Shown: positions 1 through 8,885, numbered from the stretch's first letter. The stretch: 64,000 nucleotides of DNA from Arthrobacter sp. PM3 (GCF_003352915.1 NZ_CP022314.1:1329295-1393294), one strand, 5' to 3'. The notes: a model not told the origin generated them from the sequence alone. Translations and numbers: made by a program.

Positions 1-886
1 GCACGGTGTGCGCGGCGTCGCCGGCGAGGAACAGGTTCCCGTGCCGCATGGGGGTGTGGACGAAGCTCCGGAATTTCAGGACCGTCTTGTCGATCACGGG
101 TCCTTCCTTCACCTCGAAGCCGTTGCCGTTGACGCGGCTGCGGAAGGCGTCCCAGATCCGCTCCTCGCTCCAGTCGTTGACGTCCTCGTTGGGGTCGCAC
201 TGGAAGTACATCCGCTGGACTGTCTCGGTGCGCTGGCTGATCAGGGCGAAGCCGTTCGCGGAGTTGGCGTAGATCAGTTCGTCGGAGCTGCGCGGCGCCT
301 CGGCCAGGATGCCGAACCAGGCGAACGGGTATTCGTGGAAGTACCACTTGCGCTGCGCCTCGGGGATCTGGAAGCGGCAATGGCTGCGCGAGCCGTCGGC
401 CCCGGCGATGAAGTCGGCCTGCAGTTCGAATTCCACGCCGTCGGCATCCGTGAACCAGACCTTGGGCTTGCCTTCGATGTCATGGATGGTGGTGTCCGTG
501 ACGCTGTACCGGACGTCCCCGCCGTCGTCCTTTCGCCGTGCGGAGAGGTCCAGGAAGACGTCCGTCTGCGGGTAGAGCCAGACCGATTCCCCGACGAGGT
601 CCTTGAAGTCGATCCGGTGGCTTTCGCCGTTGAACCGCAGTTCGATGCCGTCATGGCGGTCGCCTTCGCGCAGGACACGGTCGGAGACACCGCTGTCGAC
701 GAGCATGTTGACGGAGCCGTGTTCCAGGATGCCGGCCCGGACCGTCTCAGAGATTTCGCGGTGGCTGCGGATTTCGAGGACGGTGGATTCGATGCCGGCC
801 TTGGCCAACAGGTGGGACAGCATGAGGCCGGCCGGGCCGGCACCCATGATCGCGACCTGGGTGGTGAGGATTTTTCGCTGTGCCAT
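1..886 (-). CDS. pobA: 4-hydroxybenzoate 3-monooxygenase, C-terminus beyond the left edge
   Basis: FAD- and NAD(P)H-dependent hydroxylase that converts 4-hydroxybenzoate to protocatechuate in the cytosol. Reading the minus strand from the ATG at 886 gives 295 uninterrupted residues starting MAQRKILTTQ. The Rossmann dinucleotide motif GAGPAG is near residues 16-21, and the second FAD motif GDAAHTV is the last thing visible before the window ends. The family is about 390 residues, so roughly the last quarter is missing; this is an edge effect, not a broken gene. The product would feed the pca operon at 14-24 kb. An IclR-family regulator lies 107 bp upstream, with an operator-like palindrome at 1003-1017. 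Identification is confident from whole-length resemblance to PobA. Confidence 0.93.
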   Translation of the reverse strand, partial: MAQRKILTTQVAIMGAGPAGLMLSHLLAKAGIESTVLEIRSHREISETVRAGILEHGSVNMLVDSGVSDRVLREGDRHDGIELRFNGESHRIDFKDLVGESVWLYPQTDVFLDLSARRKDDGGDVRYSVTDTTIHDIEGKPKVWFTDADGVEFELQADFIAGADGSRSHCRFQIPEAQRKWYFHEYPFAWFGILAEAPRSSDELIYANSANGFALISQRTETVQRMYFQCDPNEDVNDWSEERIWDAFRSRVNGNGFEVKEGPVIDKTVLKFRSFVHTPMRHGNLFLAGDAAHTV

Positions 887-993
887 GTGCTTCTCGCTTC
901 GTTGCGGGGCTCCCTGGCGGATTGTGTGGGTCAGGAGCCGGGGGCCGGAATGGTCATCTGGCTAACAGTGTGCCCCCCGGCGCGTGATGCGCG

Positions 994-1773
994 TTACAAG
1001 GATTCCGTTGAATGGAAACCAATAGCATCGCGCGGCTCGCCCAGCCGCCGGCCGATCCCGCGGGCCGCGGTCTGGAGGGCCGGGACGAGAGCCTGCAGGC
1101 GCATTTCGCGGAGCGGGACGACGACGCCGAGGGCCGCCACAGCCCGTTTCCTGCGGTCGAGCACGGGCACCGCGATCCCCCAGGCATCCGGGTCCACGAC
1201 GCCGGCCAGCTGCGCATAACCCTGATGGGCCGCCTCACCAAGGAGGGTGCGGAGCTCCTCGGTGCCCAGCCGGCCGGTCGGATCGCTGAACCGTTCGAGG
1301 TAGTCGATCTGGACAGCGTGGGGCTGATGGGCCATGAGCACCAGTCCCGCGGAGGACACGTGCACGGGCATCCTGCCGGCCACCTGTGCGCGGTTGGCCA
1401 CCGATCCCCGACGGGACAGCCGCTCCACGAAGAGCGCTTCCCAGCCGTCCAGCACGGCGAGGTTCACGTTCTGATTCAGCACCTGCTGGATGTCCTCCAT
1501 GAAGGGCAGCGCGGCCTGGCGGAGCTCGAGCGTGGGCGAGTTGCGGTTGACGATTTCCCACAGCCGCAGGCCCAGGCTCACCGAGCCGCCGGGGCCGACA
1601 TCCAGGAGCCCGTGGCCGGCCAGCTGCCGGACGAGCCTGTGCGCCGTGGTCAGGGGAAGTTCCGCCCTCGCGGCCAGCTCCGAGAGCGGCAACGCCGTCA
1701 CGCCGGCCGGGAAGGCGGCGATCAGGCGCAGGACCCGGTCCACCACGGAGTCACCGGAGTTCGAATTGGCCAC
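994..1773 (-). CDS. IclR-family regulator, probable PobR-like control of 4-hydroxybenzoate genes
   Basis: One-component regulator of the IclR family: an N-terminal winged helix-turn-helix (VVDRVLRLIAAFPAGVTALP onward) followed by the ligand-binding IclR C-domain. About 259 residues from the chosen GTG. I prefer the GTG at 1773 (MANSNSGDSVV) over the upstream ATG at 1809 because a GGAAGGGG ribosome site sits just before the GTG, the ATG has none, and the palindrome at 1782-1796 then falls in untranslated leader. It sits between pobA and a divergent PcaK-like importer, so 4-hydroxybenzoate or a related aromatic acid is the likely effector. Family is certain; ligand is inferred from neighbours. 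Confidence 0.85.
   Translation of the reverse strand: MANSNSGDSVVDRVLRLIAAFPAGVTALPLSELAARAELPLTTAHRLVRQLAGHGLLDVGPGGSVSLGLRLWEIVNRNSPTLELRQAALPFMEDIQQVLNQNVNLAVLDGWEALFVERLSRRGSVANRAQVAGRMPVHVSSAGLVLMAHQPHAVQIDYLERFSDPTGRLGTEELRTLLGEAAHQGYAQLAGVVDPDAWGIAVPVLDRRKRAVAALGVVVPLREMRLQALVPALQTAARGIGRRLGEPRDAIGFHSTESL
1003..1017. promoter_or_regulatory. IclR-type operator-like palindrome upstream of pobA
   Basis: TTCCGTTGAATGGAA is a 15-bp dyad with only one mismatched pair around a central base. It lies 117 bp upstream of the pobA start and overlaps the last codons of the upstream iclR gene. The same 13-base core recurs at 1782-1794, before the iclR start. Two copies flanking one regulator gene suggest its binding site. 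The assignment to that regulator is inference. Confidence 0.55.
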
Positions 1774-1781
1774 GATGCCCC

Positions 1782-1796
1782 TTCCGTTGAATGGTA
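1782..1796. promoter_or_regulatory. second IclR-type operator-like palindrome
   Basis: TTCCGTTGAATGGTA repeats the core of the palindrome at 1003-1017 with a weaker right arm. It lies just upstream of the favoured GTG start of the iclR gene, in the interval shared with the divergent importer. A role in autoregulation and transporter control is inferred. Confidence 0.45.
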
Positions 1797-1906
1797 TGAA
1801 GTGTCCCATGCAACACCCGGGGGTGATAGAACTCTCACGTTAGAAAAGCCGCGGCCGGCGCCGGCCGGGCACAGGAAATCACGTCAACAGTATCGCTGAG
1901 GTAGCA

Positions 1907-3166
1907 ATGTCAACGTCGTCATTGGAGAACAAGTCACGGTGGCCCGTGTGGCTTTGCTGGCTGGCCATGGTGCTGGACGGCTTTGACCTGGTGGTCCTCG
2001 GCACGGTCATCCCCACACTCATCAAGTCGCACGAGCTGGGCTTCGACGCCGTCGGGGCGACGTTCGCGGCGACCATTTCGCTGGTGGGCGTGGGGCTTGG
2101 CGCCCTCTTCATCGCCCCGCTGTCGGACCGGTTCGGCCGGCGAAACCTGCTGGTGGCCTGCGTGGCCTGGTTCTCGGTGTTCACGATCGCCGTCGTCTTC
2201 GCGCCGAACGTGGCGTTGTTCAGCACGTTCCGGCTGCTCGCCGGCCTGGGCCTGGGCGCCTGCCTGCCCGCCGCCCTGGCCTACATGAACGACTACGCAC
2301 CGGCCGGAACGGCGGGCAAGTCCACCACCCGGACCATGACCGGCTACCACGTGGGCGCCGTCGCGACCGCCTTCCTGGCCCTCATGGTGATTCCCAGCTG
2401 GCGGACCATGTTCGTGGTGGGCGGCCTCGCCGGCCTTGCCCTCGTCCCGTTCCTGTGGTTCAAGCTCCCGGAAACCCTCCCGCCGGTGCACCACCACCCC
2501 GAGGCCGCCAAGGCTGAAGCAGCCGCGGCACCCGCGGAAGAGCGGGCCAGTTTCCGCGATCTGGCCCGCAAACCCTACCCGCTGATTGCGGCCGGCGTGG
2601 CCGTGGCGTCCTTCATGGGGCTACTGCTGGTCTACGGCCTGAACACCTGGCTGCCGCAGCTCATGGCCTCGGCCGGCTACGGCCTGAACGCCGGCCTGGC
2701 TTTGCTCCTGGTGCTCAACGTCGGCGCCGTCGTGGGCCTGCTGATCGCCGGTGTCCTGGCGGACCGGCACGGCACCAAGAAGATCGTCCTGCTTTGGTTT
2801 GGCCTGTCCGCCGTGTTCCTGGCCGCGCTCAGCATCCAGATCCAGAACGAAATCGTGCTGTACGCGGCCGTCTTCGTCACGGGCGTATTCGTCTTCAGTT
2901 CGCAGGTCCTGGTCTATGCCTGGGTCAGCCAGCTCTTCCCCGTCCGCCTGCGCGGCACGGCCCTCGGCTTCGCCGCCGGGGTGGGCCGGCTGGGAGCCAT
3001 CCTGGGCCCGGCCGTGACCGGGGCGCTGGTAGCCGCCGGCATCGCCTACCCCTGGGGCTTCTATGTCTTCGCCGCGGCCGCGGTCCTGGCGGTCCTCGCC
3101 CTGGCCTTCGTTCCGCAGACCGTCGCCGCGGTGTCCCGCACCGGCGCCGGCGTCGGGCGCCAGTAG
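1907..3166 (+). CDS. pcaK: aromatic acid:H+ symporter (AAHS family MFS), PcaK-like
   Basis: Twelve-helix major facilitator, 419 residues, predicted to import 4-hydroxybenzoate and/or protocatechuate with protons across the cytoplasmic membrane. The first helix carries DGFD (residues 24-27), the motif typical of the aromatic acid:H+ symporter branch, and the helix 2-3 loop has the MFS signature DRFGRR. A central cytoplasmic loop near residues 190-215 is Ala/Glu rich. The ATG is preceded by GAGG. It is divergent from the iclR gene and close to pobA, so it probably belongs to the same regulon. The exact substrate cannot be told from sequence. Confidence 0.85.
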   Translation: MSTSSLENKSRWPVWLCWLAMVLDGFDLVVLGTVIPTLIKSHELGFDAVGATFAATISLVGVGLGALFIAPLSDRFGRRNLLVACVAWFSVFTIAVVFAPNVALFSTFRLLAGLGLGACLPAALAYMNDYAPAGTAGKSTTRTMTGYHVGAVATAFLALMVIPSWRTMFVVGGLAGLALVPFLWFKLPETLPPVHHHPEAAKAEAAAAPAEERASFRDLARKPYPLIAAGVAVASFMGLLLVYGLNTWLPQLMASAGYGLNAGLALLLVLNVGAVVGLLIAGVLADRHGTKKIVLLWFGLSAVFLAALSIQIQNEIVLYAAVFVTGVFVFSSQVLVYAWVSQLFPVRLRGTALGFAAGVGRLGAILGPAVTGALVAAGIAYPWGFYVFAAAAVLAVLALAFVPQTVAAVSRTGAGVGRQ

Positions 3167-3188
3167 ACGCATCCGGGGGACGCGGGGC

Positions 3189-4247
3189 CTAGCCGCGGCG
3201 TGCGGCCAGTCGCCGCCAGGCGCCCGGCGCCAGCACGACGGCGATGCCGACGGCGGCGCCGATGACGGTCTCCACAATCCGGTCGCGGAGCAGGATGCCG
3301 GGCGGGACGGGTGCCACGAGCAGCGTCGAAGTCAGGGCCAGCGGGGTGACGAAGACCTGCGCGAGCATGTACTGCCGCGCGATGAACATTTCGGCGCCGA
3401 ACTGGCAGGCGGCAATCACCAGCACGGTCTGCCACGGCGTCGGCTGCAGGAGCAGGATCCCGGCGAGCAGCACCAGGCCAAGGGCGGTGCCCGCGATGCG
3501 CTGCAGGCCGCGGCTGACGCGATGCCGGGTGCTGTGCCCCACGAGCGGAACGACGGCGGCCACCATCGCCCAGTAGTTGTGGCCGACGCCGAGCCATTCA
3601 CCGGCCAGCGTCCCCAGGGTTCCGGCCAGGCCCGCCGCCACGACGTACCCGGCGCTTTCCTGCCACGCCGCCCGCTTCTCGCGCGGGGTCAGGGCCGGGG
3701 GCTTCGACCTCACCCACGGGGTCCGGTGGCTGCGGGCGACGCGGGCGGACTGGCCGACCAGGAGGGAGAACACAACCGTCAGTACCGCCGCCAGCATGCA
3801 CTGCCACAGCGGCGGCTGATTGGGGATCGACGCGATGGCGGCGAACGCGAAGATGTGGAACAGGGACCCGGAGGGGCGCAGGCGCCACCAGGCAACCACC
3901 AGCGAGCAGGCGCCCGCCACGACGGTGGTGGCCCCGACCAGGACCCAGGTGGTGCCTTCCGCCGAGAGCCCGGCCAACGCGTCGACCCGGGCAGTGAGGG
4001 CGGCCAGGAAGATGACCGCCAGCATGAGGCCGCCGGCCCGCACCTGCAGCCGCAGGCGCCTGGCGTGCGGCTCGTTCCGGCCGTAGATGCCGGCGAAGGC
4101 GCCGAACGAGGCGAAGATGGCCAGATCCAGCCGGCCCAGCAGCACCAGGGTGATCAGCGGGACGAAGACGCCCACGGCGCAGCGGAGCGCGACCTGATGG
4201 TCCTTGTTCGCCGGGGCCATGGTGAACATTTCGGCAAGCAGTTTCAA
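3189..4247 (-). CDS. FUSC-family (fusaric acid resistance-like) membrane protein
   Basis: Polytopic membrane protein of 352 residues with two halves of about five or six hydrophobic helices each, separated by a charged loop near residues 180-205 (RSHRTPWVRSKPPALTPREK). The layout and motifs such as GVGHNYWAMVAAVVPL followed by RGLQRIAGT fit the FUSC/aromatic acid exporter group, whose members export aryl acids in several bacteria. Located tail-to-tail with the PcaK-like importer, it could relieve aromatic acid overload; that link is inference. The start is taken as TTG at 4247; the ATGs at 4229 and 4220 are alternatives, since no start has a strong ribosome site. Confidence 0.75.
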   Translation of the reverse strand: MKLLAEMFTMAPANKDHQVALRCAVGVFVPLITLVLLGRLDLAIFASFGAFAGIYGRNEPHARRLRLQVRAGGLMLAVIFLAALTARVDALAGLSAEGTTWVLVGATTVVAGACSLVVAWWRLRPSGSLFHIFAFAAIASIPNQPPLWQCMLAAVLTVVFSLLVGQSARVARSHRTPWVRSKPPALTPREKRAAWQESAGYVVAAGLAGTLGTLAGEWLGVGHNYWAMVAAVVPLVGHSTRHRVSRGLQRIAGTALGLVLLAGILLLQPTPWQTVLVIAACQFGAEMFIARQYMLAQVFVTPLALTSTLLVAPVPPGILLRDRIVETVIGAAVGIAVVLAPGAWRRLAARRG

Positions 4248-4466
4248 CGCGCCGGCCTCACGGGGATTCCTTCATGGGTCGGGCGCCTTTCGTTGCAGTC
4301 TGGTGGTTCGACGGCGGCACTGGCATCCACGCTGAATTTTACGCGTGCACGGCCCCGGCGGCGCATTGGCGCCCGTTGATCGGAATCTGCCGCGCGGGCC
4401 CGAGGTGGTAGCGTCTACCGGTTGAAGCAACACCCTGAGTCCCAGCAACGCACACCGGAGGTTCCC

Positions 4467-4970
4467 ATGCTCAAAGGATTCAAGGATTTCATCCTGCGCG
4501 GCAACGTGATCGAACTGTCCATCGCCGTCGTCGTCGGCACCGCCTTCACGGCCCTGGTCGGTGCCTTCACCACAAACATCGTGAATCCGATCATCGCGGC
4601 GGCCGGCGGCGTCGAGACCCAGGGCCTGGGCTTCCACATCTGGCCGGGCAATGACAAGACGTTCGTCAACATCGGCGCCGTGGTGACGGCCTTCCTGACT
4701 TTCCTGATCACGGCGGCGGTGGTGTACTTCATCTTCGTGGCGCCGATGAACCGGATCAACACCATGGTCAAGAACCGGCTGGGTGCGGCCGAGCCGGAGG
4801 AAGAACCCATCCCGGCTGAAACCGCACTGCTGGCCGAGATCCGGGACCTGCTGGCCCGCTTGGCCGGCCCGGACCCCGACGGCCGCAGCGCCGGCCCCGC
4901 GGGTGACGCCGAGGCATTGGATGACGACGCGGACGAGTCCCGTCCCCGCCACGCGACCAGTCGCTACTAG
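4467..4970 (+). CDS. mscL: large-conductance mechanosensitive channel MscL
   Basis: Homopentameric channel that opens under membrane tension and protects against hypo-osmotic shock. The protein starts MLKGFKDFILRGNVIELSIA, a nearly invariant MscL opening, with TM1 following directly and TM2 around residues 70-95 (VVTAFLTFLITAAVVYF). The cytoplasmic tail after residue 105 is long and acidic (about 167 residues in total against about 130-150 usual) and ends DADESRPRHATSRY. The start is fixed by GGAGG at 4457-4461. It appears monocistronic. Confidence 0.95.
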   Translation: MLKGFKDFILRGNVIELSIAVVVGTAFTALVGAFTTNIVNPIIAAAGGVETQGLGFHIWPGNDKTFVNIGAVVTAFLTFLITAAVVYFIFVAPMNRINTMVKNRLGAAEPEEEPIPAETALLAEIRDLLARLAGPDPDGRSAGPAGDAEALDDDADESRPRHATSRY

Positions 4971-5054
4971 GAGCCGCTGGCAGCACCCGGCGGCCGTCCG
5001 AAACCGTCACCCGGCGGCAACCCGGCCGAAACAGCGGACCGGAATCATGGGGGC

Positions 5055-5918
5055 ATGACGCGAAACGCCTTTGGCAACACCCGGCGCAGGAACCGGCCCG
5101 CGGCGACCTCCGAGTTAAGCTGCGAAGTGTGCGGCCAGATGCCCGAGCCGCCCAAGGCGCGGCTGACCCTGGCCAATATCGCGGTGATGCTTCCGATCGA
5201 ATTGCTGGTTCACGCGGCGGTGGTGGGCACGCACCTGCCGTATGTTGCCAAGGTCCTGGTCCTGACCATGACCGCGACCGTGCTGGTGATCTGGGTGGCC
5301 GAGCCTTCGGCAGCCCGGATCCTGCGCGGCTGGCTGCACGCCCCGGCGCTGCGCCACCGCAAACGCCTCGTCGCCGCGCCGGCCCTGTGGCGGGCCCGGA
5401 CCGTCCTGAAAGACCGGCCCGGGTCGCTGCAGAAACTCACGCAGGCCCTGGCCGGCCTGGACACGAACATTCTCAGCATCCACGTCCACCCGGTCACCGG
5501 CGGAGTCCTGGACGAATTCGTGCTTGCCGCGCCCGGCGGGATCCGTGAGGCCGACCTCCTCCGGGCGCTGCGCGCGGGCGGCGGGGCCCACCCGCACGTC
5601 TGGCCCACCACCGCCCTGGCCATGGCCGACGGCCAGACGGGGGCGCTGAGCCTGGCCGCCCGGATCGCGGCGAACCCGGACGAGCTGCCGCTGGCCGTCG
5701 CGGAGCTGCTGCGGGCCAGGATCGTCACCGCGCCCGTCCGCGGCGCCGCCTTGCCGGCGGCGGGCCCGGAGGGCACGGTCCTGAAGATCCCGACAGCGTG
5801 GCACGGGCCCATCACGTTTTCCCGTCCCGGCGAGCCGTTCACCCCGGCCGAGTCCGCCCGTGCGCACCGGCTGGCCGAACTCGCCGAAATCGTGGCGCAC
5901 CGGCCAGTGGCACGCTAG
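5055..5918 (+). CDS. membrane-anchored ACT-domain protein of unknown role
   Basis: A 287-residue protein. Two hydrophobic helices near residues 40-85 are followed by an ACT-like regulatory domain (VLKDRPGSLQKLTQALAGLDTNILSIHV, residues about 118-145) and a C-terminal part ending in GEPFTPAESARAHRLAELAEI, which resembles a degenerate acetyltransferase end. ACT domains typically bind amino acids or small ligands; no catalytic domain is evident. The ATG at 5055 has GGGGG immediately upstream. A start at the internal ATG 5139 (MPEPPKARLTLANIAV) would remove a Cys-containing N-terminus and is possible. No operon partner. Confidence 0.6.
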   Translation: MTRNAFGNTRRRNRPAATSELSCEVCGQMPEPPKARLTLANIAVMLPIELLVHAAVVGTHLPYVAKVLVLTMTATVLVIWVAEPSAARILRGWLHAPALRHRKRLVAAPALWRARTVLKDRPGSLQKLTQALAGLDTNILSIHVHPVTGGVLDEFVLAAPGGIREADLLRALRAGGGAHPHVWPTTALAMADGQTGALSLAARIAANPDELPLAVAELLRARIVTAPVRGAALPAAGPEGTVLKIPTAWHGPITFSRPGEPFTPAESARAHRLAELAEIVAHRPVAR

Positions 5919-5936
5919 ATGGTCCGTGCCGGCGGA

Positions 5937-7754
5937 CTAGGGCGAATCCTGCCCGGGCGTCGCCGGCAGACGGCTGCTCTCGTCGCGTTCCCACCCGCCT
6001 GCGGGCGCTGCACCCCGCCGGCCGGCAACCGCGAACCCCAGATACACGGCCGCGTTGACAGCGGAGAGCGGTCCGCGGATGGATCGGACAACCTCCTGCA
6101 GCGTGTCGCGGGCCGTGCTGCGGCGTCCTTCCGCCCGGTTCTGCTGGGTATTGCCACGATAGACCCGGTTCAGCACCGCCAGCTGGGCGCTGGGAGTCCG
6201 CGGGGGGCGTACCACCACCGGCTCCACGTTGAGGACCGCTTTCTCCGCCGGCGAGAAAAGCCGGTCCACGAAGAGATCGTCCCCGACCACGTCCGGGAAC
6301 TCCGCGAACCGTTCATGTCCGGCCTTGCAGAGCCCGTAGGCGCCCGCCGACCAAAGCCCGTTGTGTGTCGACGGCAGACGCCGCCGCGTGCCATAGTAGG
6401 CGTGGATCAGCGGATGGGCACCCTCCAGGTCGAAGCGGACAGCGGGGCGTGCCGCCAGCAGGCCACCCGGAGCCAGTGCGGCCAGCACGTCCCGGACCGC
6501 CGCCGGGGTGATCTGGATGTCAGCATCCAGATACAGCCTCGGCCACCGGGTGGCGGCGGCATCGCCTGCGTTCAAAGCGGCGGACTTGGACGCCTGGTCG
6601 ATCTCAAGCACGGTCACGCCCTCGAATCCGCGGGCGATCCCTGCCGTGTCGTCGGTGCAGCCGTTGCAGGCGACGAAAACATCAACCGCTCCTGCTGCAG
6701 CCAGCGGCGCCAGTGGCGCCAGAGTCCGCGCTATGACTGCAGCCTCATTGTGTGCCGGGATGATCACAGAGCCCTCGGGGAAGTCCTCCAGCGGAGTCGG
6801 TGTGGTGGGCCCGGGCAGGCCGGCCCAGAGCTGTTCGTTCAGGACCGTCCGCAGCACACCCTTACGGTCAGCCTTCCAGCAGCGCAGGGTCTCTGACAGG
6901 ATGACCGCGCCGCGGAAAGCCGCCGCATAGGCCGCCGAATGGTGTTTGCGGATGTAGCGGATGCAGTTGACAGCCAGCAGCGCGTTCAATTCCGGCGACG
7001 CGCCGGACCCACCGCCCGCATGGGTCATGGTCGCGCCCGGTTCATACCAGACAGTCTCGCCCAGCATCCGCAGGCGACGGAAGAAATCGACCTCCTCCGA
7101 ATACAGGAAATACGATTCGTCCCATGGCACGGCATCTGCGACCGCACGGCGCACCAGGAGGGCCGCTCCCGTTGCCCATTGCACCGGATGGGGGTGGTCG
7201 TAGCTTTCCGCGTCGAAATCACTCGTGGCGAGCCAGTCCGGCCGGCGGGCCGCGCGCCGCCCGAGGAACGCATCACCGACGGTCCGCGCGATACTTGGTT
7301 CGCGCCGCAGCGAATGACTGAGCTCCCCGCTCGGATCCAGTAGCCGGGGCACCACGGCGCCGGCCTTCGAGGCCTGCAGTCGGTGCAGCATCGTTTTCAG
7401 ACTGCCTTGTTCGACCCGGAGGTCCGGGTTGAGCACCAGCACGGTGGCGGCGTCCCCCGCCCGCCGCATGGCGGCATTGATGCCGCCGGCGTATCCCAGG
7501 TTGCCTCCGGTGGAGAACGCGATAACGTCCGGGTCAGAGCGGCGGATCAGCCCCAGCGTGCCGTCGCTGGAGCAGTTGTCCGCGACCAGCACGCGTAAGT
7601 TCAGATCCCGGGTCTCGGTGCGCAGGCTCATCAGCAGCCCGCCGATGTCGCGTGAACTGTTATACGTCACGACGACGACGGCGACATCCGCCGTTCCGTC
7701 CGGTCCGGTGAAGTGGCCCGGTGTTCCGCCCGGCACCACTTTGTTCATCATCAA
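5937..7754 (-). CDS. two-module GT2 glycosyltransferase
   Basis: A 605-residue protein with two family-2 glycosyltransferase modules. Module 1 (about residues 22-300) has VVVTYNSS, NPDLR and EEVDFFRRL, the pattern of WbbL-type rhamnosyltransferases. Module 2 (about 325-540) has VIIPAHNEAAVI, LDADI near 407 and a conserved VVGDDLFVDRLF acceptor segment. It probably adds two sugars, or one sugar and a chain step, during assembly of a cell-surface glycan at the inner face of the membrane. It is the last gene of the minus-strand operon starting at 12778, 12 bp after the VanZ-acyltransferase gene. No transmembrane helix is obvious. Donor sugars cannot be assigned. Confidence 0.85.
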   Translation of the reverse strand: MMMNKVVPGGTPGHFTGPDGTADVAVVVVTYNSSRDIGGLLMSLRTETRDLNLRVLVADNCSSDGTLGLIRRSDPDVIAFSTGGNLGYAGGINAAMRRAGDAATVLVLNPDLRVEQGSLKTMLHRLQASKAGAVVPRLLDPSGELSHSLRREPSIARTVGDAFLGRRAARRPDWLATSDFDAESYDHPHPVQWATGAALLVRRAVADAVPWDESYFLYSEEVDFFRRLRMLGETVWYEPGATMTHAGGGSGASPELNALLAVNCIRYIRKHHSAAYAAAFRGAVILSETLRCWKADRKGVLRTVLNEQLWAGLPGPTTPTPLEDFPEGSVIIPAHNEAAVIARTLAPLAPLAAAGAVDVFVACNGCTDDTAGIARGFEGVTVLEIDQASKSAALNAGDAAATRWPRLYLDADIQITPAAVRDVLAALAPGGLLAARPAVRFDLEGAHPLIHAYYGTRRRLPSTHNGLWSAGAYGLCKAGHERFAEFPDVVGDDLFVDRLFSPAEKAVLNVEPVVVRPPRTPSAQLAVLNRVYRGNTQQNRAEGRRSTARDTLQEVVRSIRGPLSAVNAAVYLGFAVAGRRGAAPAGGWERDESSRLPATPGQDSP

Positions 7755-7766
7755 GTCGTCGCCCCC

Positions 7767-8882
7767 TCAGGACATTTCCTCGGGCAGCAGCTGCCCGTTC
7801 GCTTCGACGTACCGGCGTCCCGTGGCCGGGCAAAGCCAGCTGCCGCCGTCGTCCTGCTTCAACGGATGCCCGGCTTCCCCCACCCAGCCCACCTGCCGCG
7901 CCGGCACGCCCGCCACCACGGCGAACGCCGGTACGTCTTTGGTCACGACTGCGCCTGCCGCCACCGTGGCCCACTCGCCGATGCACGCGGGGGCGATGCA
8001 CACAGCGCGGGCGCCAACGGAGGCACCCTTGCCGATCGTGACGCCGACGGCCACCCAGTCATCGGAGCCCTTGAGCGTGCCGTCCGGGGTGACGGCCCGC
8101 GGATACAGGTCATTCGTCAGCACGGCCGCCGGCCCCACGAAGACGCCGTCGGCCAAGCGGGCCGGCTCATAGACCAGGGCATAGTTCTGCAACTTGCAGT
8201 TATCCCCCAACTGCACGCCCGGCCCGACGTACGCACCACGGCCGATGTTGCAGTTCGCGCCCAGAACCGCGTCCTCGCGGATCTGGGCAAGGTGCCAGAT
8301 CCGGGTGCCTTCACCGATGCTGGCGGTTTCGGCCACGTCTGCTGAGTTCGCCACCGTTGTCATGTCACTCCTGCCGTGCGGGGTTGCTGGACTGGGGATG
8401 GGCTGAGGATCCGGTGCCCGGGGCCGGGTGCGCGCCAGCCTGATGACCAGTGCGCCCAGCAAGGCTCCGAGAGTGTTGTTGACGACGTCGCGGAGGCTGG
8501 CCTGGCGTTGGCTGAGCATCACGAACTGGACGGCTTCAATAGCCGCAGAGGCCAAGAGGCCGGCCAGGACGGCCAGCCCCCACTTGCGCACGGGCAGCAA
8601 AAGGGCCACGAAGGCGCCAAGGGGGAGGAACAGGATGACGTTGGCCGTGCCCTCCACGACGTGGTAGTCGATGCCGGCCGTCAGGGCGTGCTCCTGCAGG
8701 ACGGAGAGGACATCATCGAGGAATCCGGAGAGGGGCCGGTCCACCGGTGTGGGCCAAAACCCGATGCAGCCCAGGGCAGCAAGGTAAAGAGTCAGGAGGA
8801 CGAGGACTCCGTGGCGTGCGTTCGGGTTGAGGCTTTGCCGTGCGCTCGTCCCCTGGTCTCTGGCTGCAGTGCGGGCACCCAT
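7767..8882 (-). CDS. VanZ-like membrane domain fused to left-handed beta-helix N-acetyltransferase
   Basis: A 371-residue reading frame with two unlike parts. Residues about 20-155 form a VanZ-like four-helix membrane domain (LYLAALGCIGFWPTPVDRPL; EGTANVILFLPLGAF; ASAAIEAVQF; RQASLRDVVNNTLGALLGA). Residues 172-371 form a hexapeptide-repeat acyltransferase like WbpD/WlbB, which N-acetylate 3-amino-sugar nucleotides. The acyltransferase has its own ATG at 8363 with AGGAG four bases upstream, in frame with the VanZ part and without a stop between. So this may be a true fusion, or two products may be made. The oxidoreductase and aminotransferase upstream are the expected partners of a WbpD-type enzyme. 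Confidence 0.8.
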   Translation of the reverse strand: MGARTAARDQGTSARQSLNPNARHGVLVLLTLYLAALGCIGFWPTPVDRPLSGFLDDVLSVLQEHALTAGIDYHVVEGTANVILFLPLGAFVALLLPVRKWGLAVLAGLLASAAIEAVQFVMLSQRQASLRDVVNNTLGALLGALVIRLARTRPRAPDPQPIPSPATPHGRSDMTTVANSADVAETASIGEGTRIWHLAQIREDAVLGANCNIGRGAYVGPGVQLGDNCKLQNYALVYEPARLADGVFVGPAAVLTNDLYPRAVTPDGTLKGSDDWVAVGVTIGKGASVGARAVCIAPACIGEWATVAAGAVVTKDVPAFAVVAGVPARQVGWVGEAGHPLKQDDGGSWLCPATGRRYVEANGQLLPEEMS

Positions 8883-8885
8883 GGC

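Noticed and set aside
8..1219. Long plus-strand open frame across pobA and the iclR gene
   Set aside because: It is antisense to two clear genes and shows no family resemblance; a by-product of high GC.
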